In this document: positions 5,991-8,809 of the stretch, piece by piece
Position numbering within the stretch: position 1 is the stretch's first letter
Layout: each line of letters begins with the position of its first letter
From: Clostridia bacterium
Lineage (GTDB): Bacteria; Bacillota; Clostridia; Oscillospirales; CAG-382
Length of the DNA stretch: 8,809 bases
NCBI GenBank assembly: GCA_900754535.1
Contig: CAAEDF010000270.1
Location: forward strand, 1 to 8,809
Direction: 5' to 3'
The notes under the pieces: model-generated
What the model was told of the DNA's origin: nothing
What the model saw: the letters and a program-made list of their open reading frames with translations, nothing else
Database searches by the model: none
Translations under genes and position numbers: made by a program

Positions 5991-7604
5991 CTATTCTAAA
6001 CGAATACCGTTTTCATATAAAAATTCGGGAGAAACCGCTATACCGTTTACAAAAACGGCAGTTCCGAACATATTGTCCGATACAGCCACGCTTCCGGATT
6101 TTGCGATAATCTGCCCCTGAGATACCGCGGCCCCTTCACTTACGCTGCATTCTTCAAGTCCGAAATATACGCTGATAACACCAAGCCCGTGGTCGATCGC
6201 GACTGTACGGCCGAATAACGGAATTTCGCCGTAAAAAGAAACCACACCTTTTGCACATGCGCTGATATTCGTTCCGCTTTGTGCGTCATACAAGCAGAAA
6301 TATGATTTAAGCGTGCTTTCGTTACTGCCGGACGAAAGAAGAATGTCATCGCCGAAGGATACTGTCGGTTCCGACGAAACCGGAGCGGAAAAAGCCGTTC
6401 CCAAGCCGAAAAGAATTTCTTCGGTACTTTCATCGGTAAGCGAATTTACAAGTTTTATCAGCGCATCCGAATTTTCATCCGAAACTGCCTGAAGATATGC
6501 GTCGCCGCTTGTTTCAATATTATAAATTTTTGCCTCGGATTCAACAATTTCCAAAGCCGAGGGAGAGGTCACTCCGCCGGAGCTGAAGTTAAGAGTATGG
6601 ATCCCGGCGGATGTGTCAAGGCCTATGGGAAGCATGGAGAATTGTTTTTCGTTCGCTTCGAATACGCGAGGAGCACAGGTATTAATATCGGTATCAAGAA
6701 AAAGCGTTTGTCCTTCGTTAAGGTCATCTACCAAATAACATAAAAGATCACCGGGGTGTGCGTTCCTTACCGGAAAGACAACAGATGCAGCAACATCATA
6801 AAAAAGATTGAATTCATATCGCGCTTCGCCGTATTTGTCGCCCGAACCGGAATCGTCCCATCTTGCGTCGATTACCACGGTCACTGACGTGTCATTTTCA
6901 AAAATAAGAGACGAAAGCGAGGAGTAGGGAAGCAGTGCTCCGTATTCGTTGTAAAAGGATACGTTCATCGCGGTGGGCTGTGCGGAAAAGGAAAAGTCGT
7001 TTTCGCGTGAAGCGAACACAAAAACGCTTCCGCTTTCGACATACGCAGGTGTTTCCGTATAATCCACCGAATCACCTGACATTGTTTTGTAGACCCACGA
7101 ATACGAAACGGGGTTTACGATAATCTCATTTTCGCCGGACACTACCGAAAGGGTGGGAAGAAGATTGCCTTCGTACAGATATCCGCATTCACTGCGTGAG
7201 AGGACTTTACGCGCATTGTCGCCCGATAAAACGCTGTATTTCCCGTCCTGTGAGTACAGCATACACCCCGAGGCATTGAGTTCCGGATAAAAGTTATAGC
7301 TTATCGTTCTGCCGCTCTGTATAAATTCAATTACCGAAGGCCGTTCTCCGCTAAGGTCGCGTACGGGTTCATCAACGGGCAAAGAATCCAGTACGGCGTC
7401 GACATAAAGCGAAACAGAATCCTTATCGTCAAATTCAAATTCTTTTCCGTCCGGCAGAATAATCTTTACTTTGTCAACATTGTCCGCCGATATGCTTCCC
7501 GATGTAAAGCTGACAAAAAAGTATACGATAAATGCAAGGGGAATAAACATCAATACTGCCAAAAGGAACCTATGACTGCTTTTTTTCTTCATTTTTGTAA
7601 CCAT
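5991..7604 (-). CDS. Membrane-anchored protein with a degenerate LytM/M23 peptidase domain
   Basis: The 537-aa product has a basic N-terminus, one membrane helix (about 12-34) and a large extracytoplasmic region. Residues about 41-430 are beta-rich and not recognised. The C-terminus (about 435-532) follows the LytM/M23 fold: G-x-V-x-F-x-G (453-459), V-A-I-D-H-G-L-G (468-475), V-S-E-G-A-A-V-S-Q-G-Q-I-I-A-K-S-G (458-region onward to 504) and V-N-G-x-x-V-S-P near 519-526. All catalytic positions are lost. The H-x-x-x-D zinc pair aligns with Y435 and L438, the Y-x-H-L histidine with G482, and H-x-H with M512 and G514. Active M23 endopeptidases cut peptidoglycan cross-bridges; this one should only bind peptidoglycan or a protein partner, as regulatory LytM proteins and B. 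subtilis SpoIIQ do. The start ATG 7604 has only a weak GAAAG site; a better GGAAG is 19 nt away, and no other in-frame start exists. No clear promoter is visible in 7605-7693. Confidence 0.75.
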   Translation of the reverse strand: MVTKMKKKSSHRFLLAVLMFIPLAFIVYFFVSFTSGSISADNVDKVKIILPDGKEFEFDDKDSVSLYVDAVLDSLPVDEPVRDLSGERPSVIEFIQSGRTISYNFYPELNASGCMLYSQDGKYSVLSGDNARKVLSRSECGYLYEGNLLPTLSVVSGENEIIVNPVSYSWVYKTMSGDSVDYTETPAYVESGSVFVFASRENDFSFSAQPTAMNVSFYNEYGALLPYSSLSSLIFENDTSVTVVIDARWDDSGSGDKYGEARYEFNLFYDVAASVVFPVRNAHPGDLLCYLVDDLNEGQTLFLDTDINTCAPRVFEANEKQFSMLPIGLDTSAGIHTLNFSSGGVTSPSALEIVESEAKIYNIETSGDAYLQAVSDENSDALIKLVNSLTDESTEEILFGLGTAFSAPVSSEPTVSFGDDILLSSGSNESTLKSYFCLYDAQSGTNISACAKGVVSFYGEIPLFGRTVAIDHGLGVISVYFGLEECSVSEGAAVSQGQIIAKSGSVAVSDNMFGTAVFVNGIAVSPEFLYENGIRLE

Positions 7605-7693
7605 AGCTTTCGCGCGGCAAAAGCTTCCTTTTTTCGGGATTGAAAAAACGCTGAACGGGACGAAGGCCGGCGTTGATAAACGGTAATTAACGG

Positions 7694-7745
7694 AAAAAAA
7701 GCCTTAATCCGGCTTCGGGAGCAGCCCTGACGGGCGGCTCCCGAA
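7694..7745 (-). terminator. Terminator after the DUF4358-like lipoprotein gene
   Basis: On the minus strand two hairpins follow the stop codon. The first pairs 7714-7722 with 7737-7745 (9 bp), then one mismatch, then GCCC/GGGC with a 4-nt loop. The second pairs AAGCC/GGCTT (7699-7703 with 7711-7715) and leads into a run of seven Ts (complement of 7694-7700). The two share bases 7714-7715, so they may be alternatives. The run of As at 7744-7750 would also permit termination on the other strand. Confidence 0.75.
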
Positions 7746-7753
7746 AAAAATAA

Positions 7754-8221
7754 TTATTTGAAGCTGTCGGCGATGACCGAATTTATATCCGTCCTGTTTG
7801 CGCTCATTACCATGTAAACATAAAGTCCGTCGGTTTCAACGGTTGCGTTTACGGCTATATCGTAGTTTTCCGCATTATAATCTTTTTGGGTGCTTTCCGT
7901 TGAGGCTTTTCTGCTTTGCAGCTTCTGCATTATTGTTGTGGCGCTTTCTTCATCTGCTGCTTTGAAAAAAGCAACCTCTTCTACGGATGCGTCGGACGAG
8001 CCGACCTTGTAGAAATATTCGGTGTAAAGAGAAGAGGCGATCCCGAGATCATCCAGAAGAAGCGTTGCGTCATAGTCCGCAACAGTTTCGCTTGCCATTT
8101 TTTCCTCAACCTTTTCGCCCAGCTCGGTCACGCTTACGGAAAGCGTTTTTTCGGTCTCCTGGCAGGAAACGAGGGATACGATAAGGATAAGGATCATAAG
8201 CGCACATAAGGTTTTTTTCAT
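7754..8221 (-). CDS. Lipoprotein with a DUF4358-like domain
   Basis: The 155-aa product has a lipoprotein signal: M-K-K, a hydrophobic stretch, and the lipobox L-V-S-C ending at Cys20. It should be lipid-anchored on the outer face of the membrane. Residues about 45-150 fit the DUF4358 pattern: a Y-K-V-G-S-S-D-A-S-V-E-E-V-A-F-F-K-A segment (71-88), then a helix rich in Q, K and R, then G-L-Y-V-Y-M-V-M-S-A-N near 132-142. The function of that domain is not established. The start is supported by AAAGGGA about 9 nt before the ATG. It lies 56 nt after the SGNH-like gene on the same strand and is probably co-transcribed with it. In Clostridia such lipoproteins are, to my knowledge, often found with acyltransferase or SGNH genes that modify envelope polymers; that assignment is inference. 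Confidence 0.8.
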   Translation of the reverse strand: MKKTLCALMILILIVSLVSCQETEKTLSVSVTELGEKVEEKMASETVADYDATLLLDDLGIASSLYTEYFYKVGSSDASVEEVAFFKAADEESATTIMQKLQSRKASTESTQKDYNAENYDIAVNATVETDGLYVYMVMSANRTDINSVIADSFK

Positions 8222-8277
8222 TTTTTACATCCCTTTCTATGTTTATCGATTCAAAAAAGCGGCCGAACAGCGGTCGG

Positions 8278-8809
8278 TCAGTTCCTGCTGTATAAAGGCA
8301 TGGAATCGGGATTTGAATATGTCGAATTTTGCTTGGCCTTTGCATAATCGCGCAGCACGCTCGTCCATATCGCATAGGCGTCCTTTGTAAGATGACAGCC
8401 TGAACCGCCTTCTACATTGTCGGTGCAGAATTTGTCCGCAAGGCATCCGTCGGAGACAAGTGAAGTGGATATGTCAACAAAATCGTACCCGTTTTCGTTG
8501 CAGTATTCAAGGAGAAGATTATTGTATTCGCTTATCGATCCGTTATGCAGATTCTGATAGTTGTTAAAGTTCCTTACCATGTATGTGTTTGCAAGAACGA
8601 CAATCTTGACATTGGGAGATTTGGCCTTTATTGCATCGACGACCGAGGCGAGATTTTCGGCTGATTTCTGTGCCCCGAAAAGTCCCACTTCGTTGAGCGC
8701 CATACCCGAAAAGTAAACGGTGTCAACGCCCATGGCGGCAACCGCATCTTCTATTTTCATTTTTTCTCCCTGATACGAAGGATGCGTTGAATCTCCGGAT
8801 ATCGGCTGC
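8278..8809 (-). CDS. SGNH/GDSL hydrolase-like protein, 5' end beyond the window
   Basis: The frame is open to the right edge, leaving 176 C-terminal residues. The G-V-D-T-V-Y-F strand and A-L-N-E-V-G (compare G-x-N-D-x-G of block III), then S-P-N-V-K-I-V-V-L-A-N-T, N-G-Y-D-F-V-D-I and G-C-H-L-T-K-D-A-Y-A-I-W, follow the SGNH hydrolase layout. Such enzymes de-esterify or transfer acyl groups on sugars and lipids. The catalytic histidine of the last block is present. However, the position three residues before it, normally the Asp of D-x-x-H, is Ser. The nucleophile block lies outside the window. The ATG at 8758-8760, although preceded by GGGAG, is probably internal: the upstream codons continue a Y-Q-G-x-K-x-K-I-E-D-A stretch typical of this group. 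Its neighbour downstream is the DUF4358-like lipoprotein. Confidence 0.75.
   Translation of the reverse strand, partial: QPISGDSTHPSYQGEKMKIEDAVAAMGVDTVYFSGMALNEVGLFGAQKSAENLASVVDAIKAKSPNVKIVVLANTYMVRNFNNYQNLHNGSISEYNNLLLEYCNENGYDFVDISTSLVSDGCLADKFCTDNVEGGSGCHLTKDAYAIWTSVLRDYAKAKQNSTYSNPDSMPLYSRN

Noticed and set aside
8253..8279. A GC-rich stretch followed by six Ts on the minus strand between the SGNH-like gene and the lipoprotein gene, as a terminator.
   Set aside because: The best stem is only about 4 bp plus a mismatch, too weak to call; the two genes are more likely co-transcribed.
8758..8793. The G-D-S near the right edge of the SGNH-like frame as its catalytic nucleophile block, and the ATG at 8760 as its start.
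   Set aside because: The G-D-S is too close to block III for the usual spacing and lacks the surrounding motif. The codons upstream of the ATG continue family-like sequence, so the gene most likely begins outside the window.

Overview
The window looks like chromosome of a spore-forming, Gram-positive anaerobe of the class Clostridia, probably an Oscillospirales-type gut lineage. This is inferred from a CotF-type spore coat gene pair, near-consensus sigma-A promoters, strong GGAGG-type ribosome binding sites, a lipoprotein with a DUF4358-like domain, and an integrase relic of the type common in elements of such hosts. No rRNA or taxonomic marker gene is present, so the placement is tentative.

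Layout. (1) Positions 1-404 hold the 3' remnant of a tyrosine-recombinase integrase whose catalytic residues have decayed. The stretch is visibly more GC-rich than what follows. (2) Positions 536-792, minus strand, form a compact two-tRNA operon: consensus promoter, tRNA-Leu(UAA), initiator tRNA-fMet(CAU), rho-independent terminator. The tRNA-fMet 3' end faces the integrase relic, the usual geometry of an integrated element at a tRNA gene. (3) Positions 854-4119, plus strand, are a three-gene operon: a Gfo/Idh/MocA-family NAD(P)-dependent oxidoreductase followed by the ATPase and permease of a NatAB/YhaQP-type ABC exporter. (4) Positions 4126-5323, plus strand, carry a separately promoted gene for a secreted, membrane-anchored protein with a CBM9/DOMON-like domain, a Ser/Glu-rich linker, a TPSTGD motif and a C-terminal membrane helix. 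(5) Two back-to-back hairpin terminators at 5282-5368 separate the converging plus and minus gene blocks. (6) The minus-strand block, read right to left, has a truncated SGNH/GDSL hydrolase-like gene at the right edge, a DUF4358-like lipoprotein, a 537-aa membrane-anchored protein ending in a LytM/M23 domain without zinc ligands, and a two-gene spore coat operon (57-aa protein plus 81-aa CotF-like protein).

How the genes relate. Most of the window is ordinary chromosomal content. The exporter pair and the oxidoreductase are translationally linked, but the substrate cannot be read from sequence. The spore coat pair is almost certainly sporulation-linked. The dead LytM protein lies just upstream of it but is separated by a terminator, so a SpoIIQ-like role is only a hypothesis. 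The lipoprotein and SGNH gene probably belong to an envelope operon that continues past the right edge. I found no CRISPR array, toxin-antitoxin pair, defence system, transposase or origin. The most useful leads are the non-catalytic LytM protein, the anchored CBM9-like protein with its unusual tail, and the decayed integrase beside tRNA-fMet.
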